Below, piece by piece: positions 1 through 7,976 of a stretch of 64,000 bases of DNA. The DNA is taken from assembly GCF_018861865.1 (NCBI RefSeq), contig NZ_JAHLDV010000009.1, positions 44,875-108,874 of the forward strand. Direction: 5' to 3'. Under the pieces are notes generated by a model. The model did no database searches, was not told the DNA's origin, and saw nothing but the letters and a program-made list of their open reading frames with translations. Numbering within the stretch: position 1 is the first letter of the stretch; each line of letters starts with the position of its first letter. Source of the stretch: Clostridium frigoris. GTDB taxonomy: Bacteria > Bacillota > Clostridia > Clostridiales > Clostridiaceae. Position numbers and translations under genes: made by a program.

Positions 1-193
1 TTTTTTTACCATTAATTAAAACTTCACCAGAAGTGGGAGTTATTAATTTATTAATCATTTTTAATGTTGTAGTTTTACCGCAACCACTAGGTCCTATAAA
101 AACTACTAATTCTTCATCTTGTATAGTAATATTTATATCTTTTAATATTTTTCTACCATTAAAACTTTTGCTTACATTCTTAAACTCGATCAA
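1..193 (-). CDS. Osmolyte ABC transporter ATP-binding protein (5' part, runs off window)
   Basis: Only the first 64 codons are in the window; the gene continues beyond base 1. Reading the minus strand from a TTG at 193, preceded by AGGAGG at the right distance, gives an N-terminus beginning MIEFKNV, with Walker A GPSGCGKTT and the following TTLKMINKL. It is almost identical to the ATPase at 1992-3137, so it should be the ATPase of a second OpuC/Bus-type quaternary-amine (glycine betaine, carnitine or choline) transporter. It has its own promoter and palindromic operator just upstream (216-258). The C-terminal CBS domains expected from the paralogue cannot be seen. Confidence 0.85.
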   Translation of the reverse strand, partial: MIEFKNVSKSFNGRKILKDINITIQDEELVVFIGPSGCGKTTTLKMINKLITPTSGEVLINGKK

Positions 194-215
194 GTTAAAA
201 CCTCCTAATTTTATA

Positions 216-258
216 AAGTAACAACTCATAGTATAACATTGAGTTGTTACTTTGTAAA
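216..258 (-). promoter_or_regulatory. Sigma-A promoter overlapped by GTAACAAC/GTTGTTAC palindrome
   Basis: On the minus strand TTTACA (253-258) and TATACT (230-235) are separated by exactly 17 bases. A long inverted repeat, AAGTAACAACTCA and TGAGTTGTTACTT (about 216-228 and 240-252), has one arm in the spacer and the other just downstream of the -10. A repressor bound here would block polymerase. The same half-sites occur upstream of the next operon (3164-3195). The neighbouring BusR-like regulator is the obvious candidate ligand; that link is inference. Confidence 0.75.
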
Positions 259-373
259 GATTTTGTAAATCCATATTAGACCCATATTAATTTGTATGGA
301 ATTATTATTTATCTATTAAAGCACATTTATACAAACTTTTTATAAAATAGTTTTCTATTTTAATTTGAAAATA

Positions 374-408
374 AAAAGGCGATATATTTTAAAAATATAT
401 CGCCTTTT
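374..408 (-). terminator. Rho-independent terminator of the opu operon
   Basis: AAAAGGCGATATATTTT and its exact complement form a long hairpin just after the stop codon of the permease/binding-protein gene, with a T-run on the minus strand. The sequence is symmetrical enough to work in both directions. Confidence 0.8.
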
Positions 409-421
409 GTACTTTTAGATT

Positions 422-1999
422 CTATTTAATTAATTTCTTAGATCTTAAAAAGGCTTCTGCAACTGTTCTAGATTTTGCGCCGTTATCTACTTTATAGTTC
501 ATAGTACGCATATCATCTTCAGTGATTTTACCTGCTAAAAGTTGTAATACACCCTTTAATTCAGGGTGTTTTTTTAGGGTTTCATCTTTTATTATAGGAG
601 CAGCATAATAAGGTGGGAAAAATTTCTTATCATCTTTAAGAAGTTTTAGATCGAATTTTTGGAGCATTCCATCTGTGGAGAATGCATCTGTAATCTGAGT
701 TGAACCTTTTTCAAGAGCGGCATATCTAAGCCCCCCATCTAGTCCTTTTAAGCTCCTAAAGTTTATTCCGTATGTTTTTTGTAGCCCAATATACCCATCT
801 TGTCTATTTGCAAACTCCATAGTAAATCCAGAATTTATTGTATTACTTATTGCTGCTAAATCGGAAATAGTGTTTAGATTATTTTTCTTCGCAAAGTCTT
901 TTTTTAAAGCCAATACAAAGGTGTTATTGAATCCTAGGGGCTCTAAAAAATCAATGCCATATTGCTTTGAAAATTCAGATTTTACTATATTATAAACTTT
1001 AGTTGGATCAGTAATTACGGGCTGTTTTAGTATGTCTACAAGAGCTGTTCCAGTGTATTCTGCATATATATCTATGTCTTTTGATTTCATAGCGGTAAAG
1101 ACTACAGCAGTTCCTCCTAAGTTTAATTTTCGATCAACTTTAAGGTTAGTTTTAGCTTCTATTAATGAAGCCATCATATCCCCGAGTATTATTTGCTCGT
1201 TATAACTTTTAGAGCCTATGACGATTGTATCTTCATTTTTAACAAAACTCAAAGCCGCGGAGGATATAATTACGAGAAGAATTAATCCTGAGGCTATGAA
1301 TTTGAATTTTTTACTACCAAAAATTGTTTCATTTTTGGGGGCTTTAGTTTTAGTAACTTTTATACCCTCTGGAACTACAATATCTTCTACTTTTCCTAAA
1401 ATAAAATCTATAAAAATGGCAAGGAAGCAAGCAGGAATAGCTCCGGCAAGAATCATATTATTATTAACTGTTTGTACACCTGAGAAAACTAAGTATCCAA
1501 GGCCACCAGCGCCTACAAATGCAGCTATGGTCATAAGTCCAACTGCCGTGACTGCAGATATTCTAATACCAGACATAATAATTGGCATAGCTAGTGGAAA
1601 ACGGACTTTGATTAATACTTGAGTATTTGTAAGTCCCATACCATCAGCAGCTTCAATAAGTGCTGGGCTAATGGTAGTTAGTCCTGCAAATGTATTTTTT
1701 AGAATTGGTAGAAGTGAATACATAACTACCATTATAATTGCTGGTTTACTACCAATGCCAAGTACTGGTATTAAAAAACCAAGTAATGCAAGACTAGGTA
1801 GTGATTGAATTACATTTGCAAAACCAATTACAGGAGCTGAAAGTTTTCTATATTTAACTATAAGTATACTAAGTGGTATAGCTATTACTATAGCAACCAA
1901 AATAGCGAATATAGTAAGCTGGATATGCTGAATAAACAAATCCATTATTTGAGTTTTTCTTTCTACTAAGAAATCAATAAAAGAAGTTAAACTATTCAT
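422..1999 (-). CDS. Osmolyte ABC transporter permease/substrate-binding fusion (OpuBB-BC / OpuCB-CC type)
   Basis: This 525-residue membrane protein is two subunits in one. Residues about 20-210 form the multi-spanning permease (BPD_transp_1), with the segment SAVTAVGLMTIAAFVGAGGLGY typical of OpuB/OpuC permeases in two adjacent pieces. A further membrane segment near 230-250 leads into an extracellular OpuAC-type binding domain (about 255-525; motifs IGSKSYNEQ, LNLGGTAVVF, IYAEYTGTAL). Such proteins import glycine betaine, carnitine or choline under osmotic stress. The start overlaps the upstream ATPase by 8 bases, so the two are translationally coupled. The exact substrate cannot be told from sequence. 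Confidence 0.93.
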   Translation of the reverse strand: MNSLTSFIDFLVERKTQIMDLFIQHIQLTIFAILVAIVIAIPLSILIVKYRKLSAPVIGFANVIQSLPSLALLGFLIPVLGIGSKPAIIMVVMYSLLPILKNTFAGLTTISPALIEAADGMGLTNTQVLIKVRFPLAMPIIMSGIRISAVTAVGLMTIAAFVGAGGLGYLVFSGVQTVNNNMILAGAIPACFLAIFIDFILGKVEDIVVPEGIKVTKTKAPKNETIFGSKKFKFIASGLILLVIISSAALSFVKNEDTIVIGSKSYNEQIILGDMMASLIEAKTNLKVDRKLNLGGTAVVFTAMKSKDIDIYAEYTGTALVDILKQPVITDPTKVYNIVKSEFSKQYGIDFLEPLGFNNTFVLALKKDFAKKNNLNTISDLAAISNTINSGFTMEFANRQDGYIGLQKTYGINFRSLKGLDGGLRYAALEKGSTQITDAFSTDGMLQKFDLKLLKDDKKFFPPYYAAPIIKDETLKKHPELKGVLQLLAGKITEDDMRTMNYKVDNGAKSRTVAEAFLRSKKLIK

Positions 2000-3137
2000 T
2001 TATATCTACCTCCATATCAATAAATTGATTACTAAGTATAGATAGAAGGCTGCTCTTTGTGAGAAGACCTGTTAGTTTCTTTTCATTATCAACTACAGGA
2101 ACAAAGTTGATATCTTCTTTTTTTATTAATTCTAATATATCTATTATTGAATCTTCTTTATTTACTGTTATTAGTTCTTTTTGCATTATATCTTTTATTC
2201 TTTTAGTTTTATCAGGATCTTTTCTAAGAGTTGTTCTAATTTGTTTTAGGGTGATAAGGCCGGTTAAAGCATTATTTATATCAACAACAAGTAAACTATC
2301 TACACTTCTTGTCTTCATTATTTCAATTGCTTGAAGTATTGTTCGCTCTCCAATTGATTTTACAGGGTTATCTATCATAATATCTTTTGCCTTAATTAAT
2401 TCAGGTTGATTCCATATTCTGTTTTTACCTACAAAATCTCGTACAAAGTCATTAATGGGATTCTTAAGTATTTCAGATGGAGTATCAAATTGAACCACAT
2501 GACCACCATGCATAATACAAATCCTATCTCCTAATTTTAATGCCTCATCCATATCGTGAGTTACGAATATTATAGTTTTTTTATAATTTTGTTGTATACT
2601 AAATACTTCGTCTTGAAGTTGAGCTTTCGTTATTGGGTCCAGGGCACTAAAGGGTTCATCCATGAGGATTATATCGGGATTCATTACAAATGCTCTAGCA
2701 ACTCCTACTCTTTGCTGCTCACCACCACTTAATTGATTGGGATATTTATCTATATACATTTCAGGGGCGAGTCCTACGAGATTTAATAATTCAATTACTT
2801 TAATATGTATTTTATCTTTATCCATTTTTTCTATAGATGGTATTAATGCTATATTGTCACCTATAGTTAAATGTGGGAGAAGGCCTGCTTGTTGAATAAC
2901 ATAACCCATATTACGTCTTAGTTTTATTGTAGTTTGGTCTTCGATTTTTTTACCATTAATCCTAATTTCACCAGAATCAGGTATTAATAATTTGTTAATC
3001 ATTTTAAGCGTTGTAGTTTTCCCACAACCACTAGGTCCGATTATAACAACTAATTCTTCATCTTGTATAGTAATATTTATGTTTTTTAATATTTTTCTAC
3101 CATTAAAATTTTTGTTTACATTTTTGAATTCAATCAA
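1992..3137 (-). CDS. Osmolyte ABC transporter ATPase with tandem CBS domains (OpuCA/BusAA type)
   Basis: This 381-residue cytoplasmic ATPase has Walker A GPSGCGKTT (34-42), Q-loop near 82, signature LSGGEQQ (136-142), Walker B LMDEP (158-162) and H-loop THD (193-195). Two CBS domains follow (about 251-305 and 315-370). In OpuA-type transporters such CBS pairs sense ionic strength or bind c-di-AMP. The start is TTG at 3137, chosen for the GGGGG ribosome site upstream and the match to the paralogues. It is the first gene of a two-gene operon with the permease/binding fusion. Confidence 0.93.
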   Translation of the reverse strand: MIEFKNVNKNFNGRKILKNINITIQDEELVVIIGPSGCGKTTTLKMINKLLIPDSGEIRINGKKIEDQTTIKLRRNMGYVIQQAGLLPHLTIGDNIALIPSIEKMDKDKIHIKVIELLNLVGLAPEMYIDKYPNQLSGGEQQRVGVARAFVMNPDIILMDEPFSALDPITKAQLQDEVFSIQQNYKKTIIFVTHDMDEALKLGDRICIMHGGHVVQFDTPSEILKNPINDFVRDFVGKNRIWNQPELIKAKDIMIDNPVKSIGERTILQAIEIMKTRSVDSLLVVDINNALTGLITLKQIRTTLRKDPDKTKRIKDIMQKELITVNKEDSIIDILELIKKEDINFVPVVDNEKKLTGLLTKSSLLSILSNQFIDMEVDINE

Positions 3138-3163
3138 AGTTAAAGCCCCCTAATAATTTATGA

Positions 3164-3195
3164 GTAACAACTTAAATATAAAGTTAGGTTGTTAC
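3164..3195 (-). promoter_or_regulatory. GTAACAAC-N16-GTTGTTAC palindromic operator upstream of opu operon
   Basis: The half-sites GTAACAAC and GTTGTTAC lie between the regulator gene and the ATPase start. They match the site at 216-252, with an inner spacing of 16 instead of 17. Further upstream on the minus strand are direct GTGACAAA and GTAACAAT copies (about 3213-3250) next to a TATAAT, so several regulator-binding units may flank the promoter. Function is inferred from recurrence and position. Confidence 0.65.
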
Positions 3196-3311
3196 TTTGC
3201 ATAAAACTTATTATAGCACTTATTTGTCACTTTTTATGGATAATTGTTACTATATTAGAAAAAAAGTAGATTATTGTTAATGAAAAACCATTTAACATAT
3301 TATATAAAAAG

Positions 3312-3348
3312 CCCCTACATCACATTAATATAAAATGAGATATAGGGG
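3312..3348 (-). terminator. Terminator of the BusR-like gene
   Basis: An imperfect CCCCTAcATC.../...GATATAGGGG hairpin follows the stop codon, and on the minus strand it runs into GCTTTTTATATA. It separates the regulator transcript from the opu operon downstream. Confidence 0.75.
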
Positions 3349-3358
3349 TAAATGTTAT

Positions 3359-4000
3359 TTAATTTCCATAAAGAAAAGTTTTAATTCGATTATAACTACT
3401 TTCATCACAAATTACTATAAAGACATCTTTAACTTTAAATGTAGAATGTGGACCTGGCGAAAGCATTAGTTTATCATCACGCCTGATACCGATTATAGTT
3501 GCACCTGTGCTTTGCCAAAATTTAGCTTCAGATATAGTTTTATCTATTATAACCATCTCAGGTTGTATCTCAAATTCGTATGGAATAAATGGATTGCTAT
3601 TTTTAAATCTACTAGAATAATCTATTAGTTCATCAATAGAACAATTTATACTTTTATCTAACTCCTTTTTCTTTTCGAGTAAGTTAAAGATATTTTGTTT
3701 AATAGAACTTATTGAATCTATATCTTTAAATTTATCAATAAATTTTAGGCAATTATCTACGGAGGTTATGACTATTCCACTCCCTTTAGTAACGGTAACT
3801 ATATCCATATCACTTAGAAGAGTTATAGATCTTCTTATAGTTTCTGGTGATACGTTATATTCACTTGCAAGAGAAGAACGACCATATAACTTATCTCCTA
3901 TACAAAAATCTCCAGATAATATTCTGTTAGTAATATCAATAGCTATTTTTTTATAAATTGGTTTTAAAATAGTGTTAGTTGGCATTTTTGATTTTATCAA
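3359..4000 (-). CDS. BusR-like GntR/RCK_C transcriptional regulator
   Basis: This 213-residue protein has a GntR winged helix-turn-helix (about 10-75; GDKLYGRSSLASEYNVSPET and RRSITLL). A helical linker (about 85-120) and an RCK_C/TrkA_C-like ligand domain (about 125-213; IDKTISEAKFWQSTGATIIG, KDVFIVICD) follow. That architecture is BusR, which in lactococci and streptococci represses a betaine transporter and responds to c-di-AMP. Placement directly upstream of Opu-type operons agrees. The start is uncertain: the annotated TTG (4000) has no close Shine-Dalgarno, ATG 3985 is in frame, and a strong AGGAGG (4027-4032) lies too far upstream with a stop codon between. Confidence 0.85.
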   Translation of the reverse strand: MIKSKMPTNTILKPIYKKIAIDITNRILSGDFCIGDKLYGRSSLASEYNVSPETIRRSITLLSDMDIVTVTKGSGIVITSVDNCLKFIDKFKDIDSISSIKQNIFNLLEKKKELDKSINCSIDELIDYSSRFKNSNPFIPYEFEIQPEMVIIDKTISEAKFWQSTGATIIGIRRDDKLMLSPGPHSTFKVKDVFIVICDESSYNRIKTFLYGN

Positions 4001-4132
4001 AAGGAATATTTAAACTTTCGATAAATCCTCCTCTCATATAATGTAGTTTTTAGCAAATAATTCATATAAATATTATTGTTTTTATAAGAATAAGTATAAA
4101 TTATTATGTTAATATTGTCTACTGTATGTTAT

Positions 4133-5269
4133 TTAAAATATAAAAATAAAGTAAAGTACAAATGTGAATACTAGTAAGCTAATTAAATTATATAATGTAA
4201 ATAAGGTAAGGTACCTACTTTGAGCATTTGCAGTTCGGTTTTTTATGTAAAGTTTATATGAGATAACACTAGCTAAGGAAGCAACCAGGGTTCCAAGTCC
4301 TCCTATATTTACTCCAAGCAAAAGTTCTCTCCAGTTAGAAGTGAAATTTGCAAGTAGTATTGAACAAGGCACGTTACTAACAACTTGACTTAATATAATA
4401 GATGAAAAATAAGTTGTTGTTTTGCTATGTAGAAAACTTCTCCCAAACGATTTTATGAAAGGTAAACTTGATAAATTACCAATAAATATAAAGAAGCATA
4501 TAAAGGTAAGTAACAAAATGTAATCTACTTTTAACAAAAGCTTTTTATTTAAAAAAAGCACTGTAAGCATTGTAATAATAAAGATTACTTTATAATTTAT
4601 TATATTAAACACAGATAAAATAATAAATATAAATAGGATACAAAATACCATCATTTTTACTTTGTTTTCAATAATTATGTTATCTAAATTAAATGTAAGT
4701 TTTTTATTTTTTTCAAAGTTATTTAAAATAAAAAGCCAAACAATACCTAAAAGTGTAAAGGGAACCATTATTTCTAGAAAATCAAAACCTGTAAGTCTAT
4801 AATAGGAGAAAATAAATAAATTCTGTGGATTACCCATAGGGGTAAGGCCACTACCAATATTGGCAGCTAAAGTTTGAAATATAACTAATTTTATAGGACT
4901 GATATTAGCACGTTTACTTATTATAAGGGCTAGGGGCACAAAGGTTATTAAAGCTACATCATTGGTTATGAGCATTGAACTAAAAAAAGTTAAGTATATT
5001 AAAATAAAAGAGATTTTTTTAGAACTATCGTATTTAATAAGCAAAGTTACAGCTAGTTTGTCGAGCACCTTCATATGTTTAAAGGCACTTACAATGAGCA
5101 TAAGATTAAATAATGTAAATAGAACCTTAAAATCGATGTATTCTATTTTAGGAGTGGAAAAGAATGATGTTATAATAGAGAGTCCTAAAGCTAGTGTAAA
5201 AACTAAATCTTTTCTAAATATACTTAATATTTGTGTAATGTTATTATTAAGAGAACTATTGGTTAACAT
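4133..5269 (-). CDS. ArsB/SLC13-like anion permease
   Basis: This 378-residue, very hydrophobic protein has about ten membrane spans. It carries the motifs ITNDVALITFVPLAL in the first half, GSGLTPMGNPQNLFIF in the middle and SQVVSNVPCSILLANF in the second half. These are the paired hairpin motifs of the ion-transporter superfamily that includes ArsB, NhaD and YbiR-like permeases. The substrate is not evident; no arsenic genes are nearby. It lies upstream of the BusR-like gene on the same strand with about 130 bases between, so co-transcription is possible. It is slightly short for ArsB (about 420-430). Confidence 0.75.
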   Translation of the reverse strand: MLTNSSLNNNITQILSIFRKDLVFTLALGLSIITSFFSTPKIEYIDFKVLFTLFNLMLIVSAFKHMKVLDKLAVTLLIKYDSSKKISFILIYLTFFSSMLITNDVALITFVPLALIISKRANISPIKLVIFQTLAANIGSGLTPMGNPQNLFIFSYYRLTGFDFLEIMVPFTLLGIVWLFILNNFEKNKKLTFNLDNIIIENKVKMMVFCILFIFIILSVFNIINYKVIFIITMLTVLFLNKKLLLKVDYILLLTFICFFIFIGNLSSLPFIKSFGRSFLHSKTTTYFSSIILSQVVSNVPCSILLANFTSNWRELLLGVNIGGLGTLVASLASVISYKLYIKNRTANAQSRYLTLFTLYNLISLLVFTFVLYFIFIF

Positions 5270-5442
5270 ATTTCATCACCTGCCATGAATTTAATATATA
5301 AAACAATATTTACGATTATAATATATAAAACTATAATATTATAGCATTTAATAGATTTATAATCTATTGTTTTTTATCGGGGGTATAATATTAAAAATAA
5401 CATATAATATTCAATATTTATTATAAAGTTTACAAAACAGGG

Positions 5443-5458
5443 GAACGAGAGTTCTCGT
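5443..5458. promoter_or_regulatory. GAAC-N4-GTTC / ACGAGA-GT-TCTCGT palindrome
   Basis: GAACGAGAGTTC contains the GAAC-N4-GTTC core of Firmicute LexA boxes, and within it ACGAGAGTTCTCGT is a perfect palindrome. It lies about 75 bases before the ATG of the secreted protein gene. The flanking bases (G and T) do not match the full CGAAC-N4-GTTCG consensus, so it may be another operator or a small hairpin. Confidence 0.35.
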
Positions 5459-5528
5459 AATGGTGAATATAATTACCGTAATACAGTAATAATAATTGGG
5501 TACAAAATTTACTGTAGGAGGTTTAATA

Positions 5529-6272
5529 ATGAAAAGTATATCTTTAAAAATGAAAATATTAAGTGGATTGTTATCTGCAGGCATAGCCTTTTCTGGAACA
5601 AGTGTTGCATTTGCAACTGGTAACAACAGCGAAAATGCAAAAGGTGCTACAAGTATAAATTTCAAACATTCTGAAAGTAACAAAAAAGCCGCTAAAGAAC
5701 ATAGGGCAAAGATGGAAGCAACACTTCAAATTGTAGTTAGGGAGAGTGAAAACTCTAATATTATTACTAAAGCTGAAGGAGACAAGGTATTGGAATATGT
5801 TAAGGTAAAATCTGATGAAAATCAAATGAATCACAAGAAAAATAAGGAAGGCAAAAAAGAGAAATGTGATGGTGAAAAAGGTGGACTATTTAATGATTTA
5901 GTAACAGAAGGTATTCTAACTAAGGGAAAAGCAGAAGTTCTTCGTGAAAAAATGTATGTTAAAAGGACAGAAATAAAAACTGCCGAAATAAGGACTGGGT
6001 TACAGGGTCTTGTAGATGATAAAGTAATAACAACTGAGCAAAGTAATAAAGTTCAAGCTATTATAATGACAAGGCAAACACAGGGAAAAGAAAACTACAA
6101 AAAAATGCAAAATATGAGTGAAAAAGAAAAACAAGAATACGTGAAAAAAATGGACGGTACTAAGGTTAATTCTATGAAGGCACTTGTTGACAATGGTACT
6201 ATAACAAAAGATCAAGAAGCTAAAATACAACAGGTATTGCCGCAACATGGTCATGGACATCATCACAAATAA
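5529..6272 (+). CDS. Secreted repeat protein with His-rich tail, function unknown
   Basis: The 247-residue product starts at ATG 5529 behind GTAGGAGG; a TTG at 5496 lies upstream of the ribosome site and was rejected. Residues 1-27 are a Sec signal peptide ending SVAFA. The mature part is highly charged and contains three related helical units: VTEGILTKGKAEVLREKM, GLVDDKVITTEQSNKVQAII and ALVDNGTITKDQEAKIQQVL. This short repeat resembles DUF2680-like secreted clostridial proteins. It ends HGHGHHHK, which could bind metal. It is monocistronic and followed by a repeat element. No function can be assigned. Confidence 0.75.
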   Translation: MKSISLKMKILSGLLSAGIAFSGTSVAFATGNNSENAKGATSINFKHSESNKKAAKEHRAKMEATLQIVVRESENSNIITKAEGDKVLEYVKVKSDENQMNHKKNKEGKKEKCDGEKGGLFNDLVTEGILTKGKAEVLREKMYVKRTEIKTAEIRTGLQGLVDDKVITTEQSNKVQAIIMTRQTQGKENYKKMQNMSEKEKQEYVKKMDGTKVNSMKALVDNGTITKDQEAKIQQVLPQHGHGHHHK

Positions 6273-6284
6273 AAGTGCATCAAA

Positions 6285-6368
6285 ATCATCTTTCTCCTGC
6301 GCGACTTGAAAGGAGATTTCAATTGTTTTTGCACCGCTCCTTTCAAGTAACTTCTGTAGAAAGATGAT
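6285..6368. repeat. Interspersed inverted-repeat element, copy R1
   Basis: A short hairpin-forming element has outer arms ATCATCTTTCT / AGAAAGATGAT and inner arms CTTGAAAGGAG / CTCCTTTCAAG. It shares TTTCTCCTG, GACTTGAAAGGAG and TTTCAATTGTTT with the larger copy at 8978-9213. It begins about a dozen bases after the stop codon of the secreted protein gene and may also terminate or stabilise that transcript. Confidence 0.7.
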
Positions 6369-6385
6369 AATGTATTTAGTGGCAG

Positions 6386-6427
6386 AAAAACAAATAACAA
6401 GTCAAAATAGACTTGTTATTTGTTTTT
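6386..6427 (-). terminator. Terminator of mgtE
   Basis: AAAAACAAATAACAAGTC pairs with GACTTGTTATTTGTTTTT around a six-base loop, directly after the mgtE stop codon. T-runs on both strands suggest it also stops transcripts from the left. Confidence 0.85.
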
Positions 6428-7770
6428 TATATTAAGTAAGGCAAAAATAGTGTTGCAAGTCCTAGGAAGAAAAAGAATCCTAAAACGTCTGTTACTGTAG
6501 TAACAAATACAGCAGAGGCAAGTGCTGGATCAATATTGAGTTTCCTAAGTATAACTGGAACTGCAAAACCAGATATGGTTGCAGCTACCATGTTTAGTAC
6601 CATAGAAAGACCAATAACTACTCCAAAAACAATATTCTTTTCCCATAGGTAACCTAAGAATGCTACAGCAATACCCATGGCGATGCCTGTAAATAGGCCT
6701 ACACCAAATTCCTTCAATAATATTTTTAAGGAATTTTTGGCAGTGACTTCTCCAAGTGCTATGCTACGAATAATTATTGTTAGAGTTTGGGTGCCTGCAT
6801 TACCTCCCATACCTGCAACTATTGGCATGAAGGTGGCCAAGGCTACGACCTTTTGTATGGTTCCTTCAAAAAGGCTAACGGTTGCGGCTGCAAGGATTGC
6901 AGTTAATAAATTTACAAATAACCAGGGTAATCTACTTTTCACGGCAGACTTAAGTGAGCCAGTAACCTTTTCATCTTCTTTTATACCTGCAAGACGATAT
7001 AAATCCTCAGTATGTTCATCGCTAAGAATTTCCATTACATCATCTGAAGTTACTATTCCTAAAATCTGCATAAATTCATTTACTACTGGCATAGTTAGAT
7101 AACCATATTTCTCAAATATGTGGCCAACCTCTTCTTTATCCATATCAACTGGTATGCTCATGGCATTATCATTCATAATATCAGATATTTTTACATTAAA
7201 GCTGTTAATTACGATATCTCGAAGGGATATAACCCCTTTTAAAAGAGCATTTTCATCAACAACGTATATGTAATAGGCATTATCTACATCAGGTGTTTCC
7301 TTCTGAAGGTAATGCAGAGTCTCACCGATAGTCATATTTTCTTTTATACTGACAAATTCCTTTGCCATTATTCCACCTGCACTATCTGGAGGGTAGGTTA
7401 ATAATTCGGTTACTTCAGCAACATCTTCTTTATCCAGCTTTATCATTATGTTTTTAGCTTCATCTTCTGTTACTGCTTCTAACAAATCAACCAATTCATC
7501 TGAGGACATTTCATGTATAATTTTCTTTTGCATGACATCTTCATGAATTGATAGGAGGTCATATTTCTCATCATCATCCGCATCATCAATAATATCTGCA
7601 ATGATATTTGGAGATAGTTTTTTAAATAAATCTAACTTAACTCCTTCGTATTGCCTAATAGCTATTAAAATATCAGCAGGATGAATAAATTGAATAAGTT
7701 TATTTACTTCATCTATAGACTCAGTTAATAAAAATTCAGTTAGTTCTATTTCGTTTAGTTTATGTGACAT
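6427..7770 (-). CDS. mgtE: Magnesium transporter MgtE
   Basis: This 447-residue channel imports Mg2+ across the cell membrane. It has an N-terminal superhelical MgtE_N domain (about 1-130), two CBS domains (about 130-255) that act as the Mg2+ sensor, and a five-helix C-terminal channel (about 275-447). The channel has the signature PIVAGMGGNAGTQ and the conserved Asp in TTVTDVLGF. I chose ATG 7770, preceded by GGGAG ten bases upstream, over the ATG at 7806, which has no ribosome site and adds 12 atypical residues. No M-box-like leader is recognisable, but a perfect hairpin lies in the 5' region (7794-7820). Confidence 0.95.
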   Translation of the reverse strand: MSHKLNEIELTEFLLTESIDEVNKLIQFIHPADILIAIRQYEGVKLDLFKKLSPNIIADIIDDADDDEKYDLLSIHEDVMQKKIIHEMSSDELVDLLEAVTEDEAKNIMIKLDKEDVAEVTELLTYPPDSAGGIMAKEFVSIKENMTIGETLHYLQKETPDVDNAYYIYVVDENALLKGVISLRDIVINSFNVKISDIMNDNAMSIPVDMDKEEVGHIFEKYGYLTMPVVNEFMQILGIVTSDDVMEILSDEHTEDLYRLAGIKEDEKVTGSLKSAVKSRLPWLFVNLLTAILAAATVSLFEGTIQKVVALATFMPIVAGMGGNAGTQTLTIIIRSIALGEVTAKNSLKILLKEFGVGLFTGIAMGIAVAFLGYLWEKNIVFGVVIGLSMVLNMVAATISGFAVPVILRKLNIDPALASAVFVTTVTDVLGFFFFLGLATLFLPYLI

Positions 7771-7793
7771 GTTATAACAACTCCCATAAAAAT

Positions 7794-7820
7794 AGCTTTT
7801 TAGCACAATACTAAAAAGCT
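7794..7820 (-). promoter_or_regulatory. Perfect 10-bp hairpin in mgtE 5' region
   Basis: AGCTTTTTAG and CTAAAAAGCT are exact complements around a 7-base loop. On the minus strand the stem is followed by ATTTTTATGGGAG and then the mgtE start. It could be a leader attenuator or mRNA 5' stabiliser; nothing shows ligand binding. Confidence 0.4.
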
Positions 7821-7976
7821 TAAGTAATTAAGATAATTTATTATATTCCACGAGGGGTTGTAGTGTCAACCTTATAGAAATAATTTAACCTAATAACAAG
7901 TTTATGACTAATGGAAAAAATGTGGTAAAATGATTATATATTAAATAAAAGGCTTTATGAGAGGAGAATTTAGTTA

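Noticed and set aside
5571..6266. Two minus-strand frames opposite the secreted protein gene
   Set aside because: Low-complexity aromatic products, no ribosome site, opposite a gene with signal peptide.
7806..7950. M-box (ykoK) magnesium riboswitch upstream of mgtE
   Set aside because: The space is too short and no conserved M-box blocks were found by eye.
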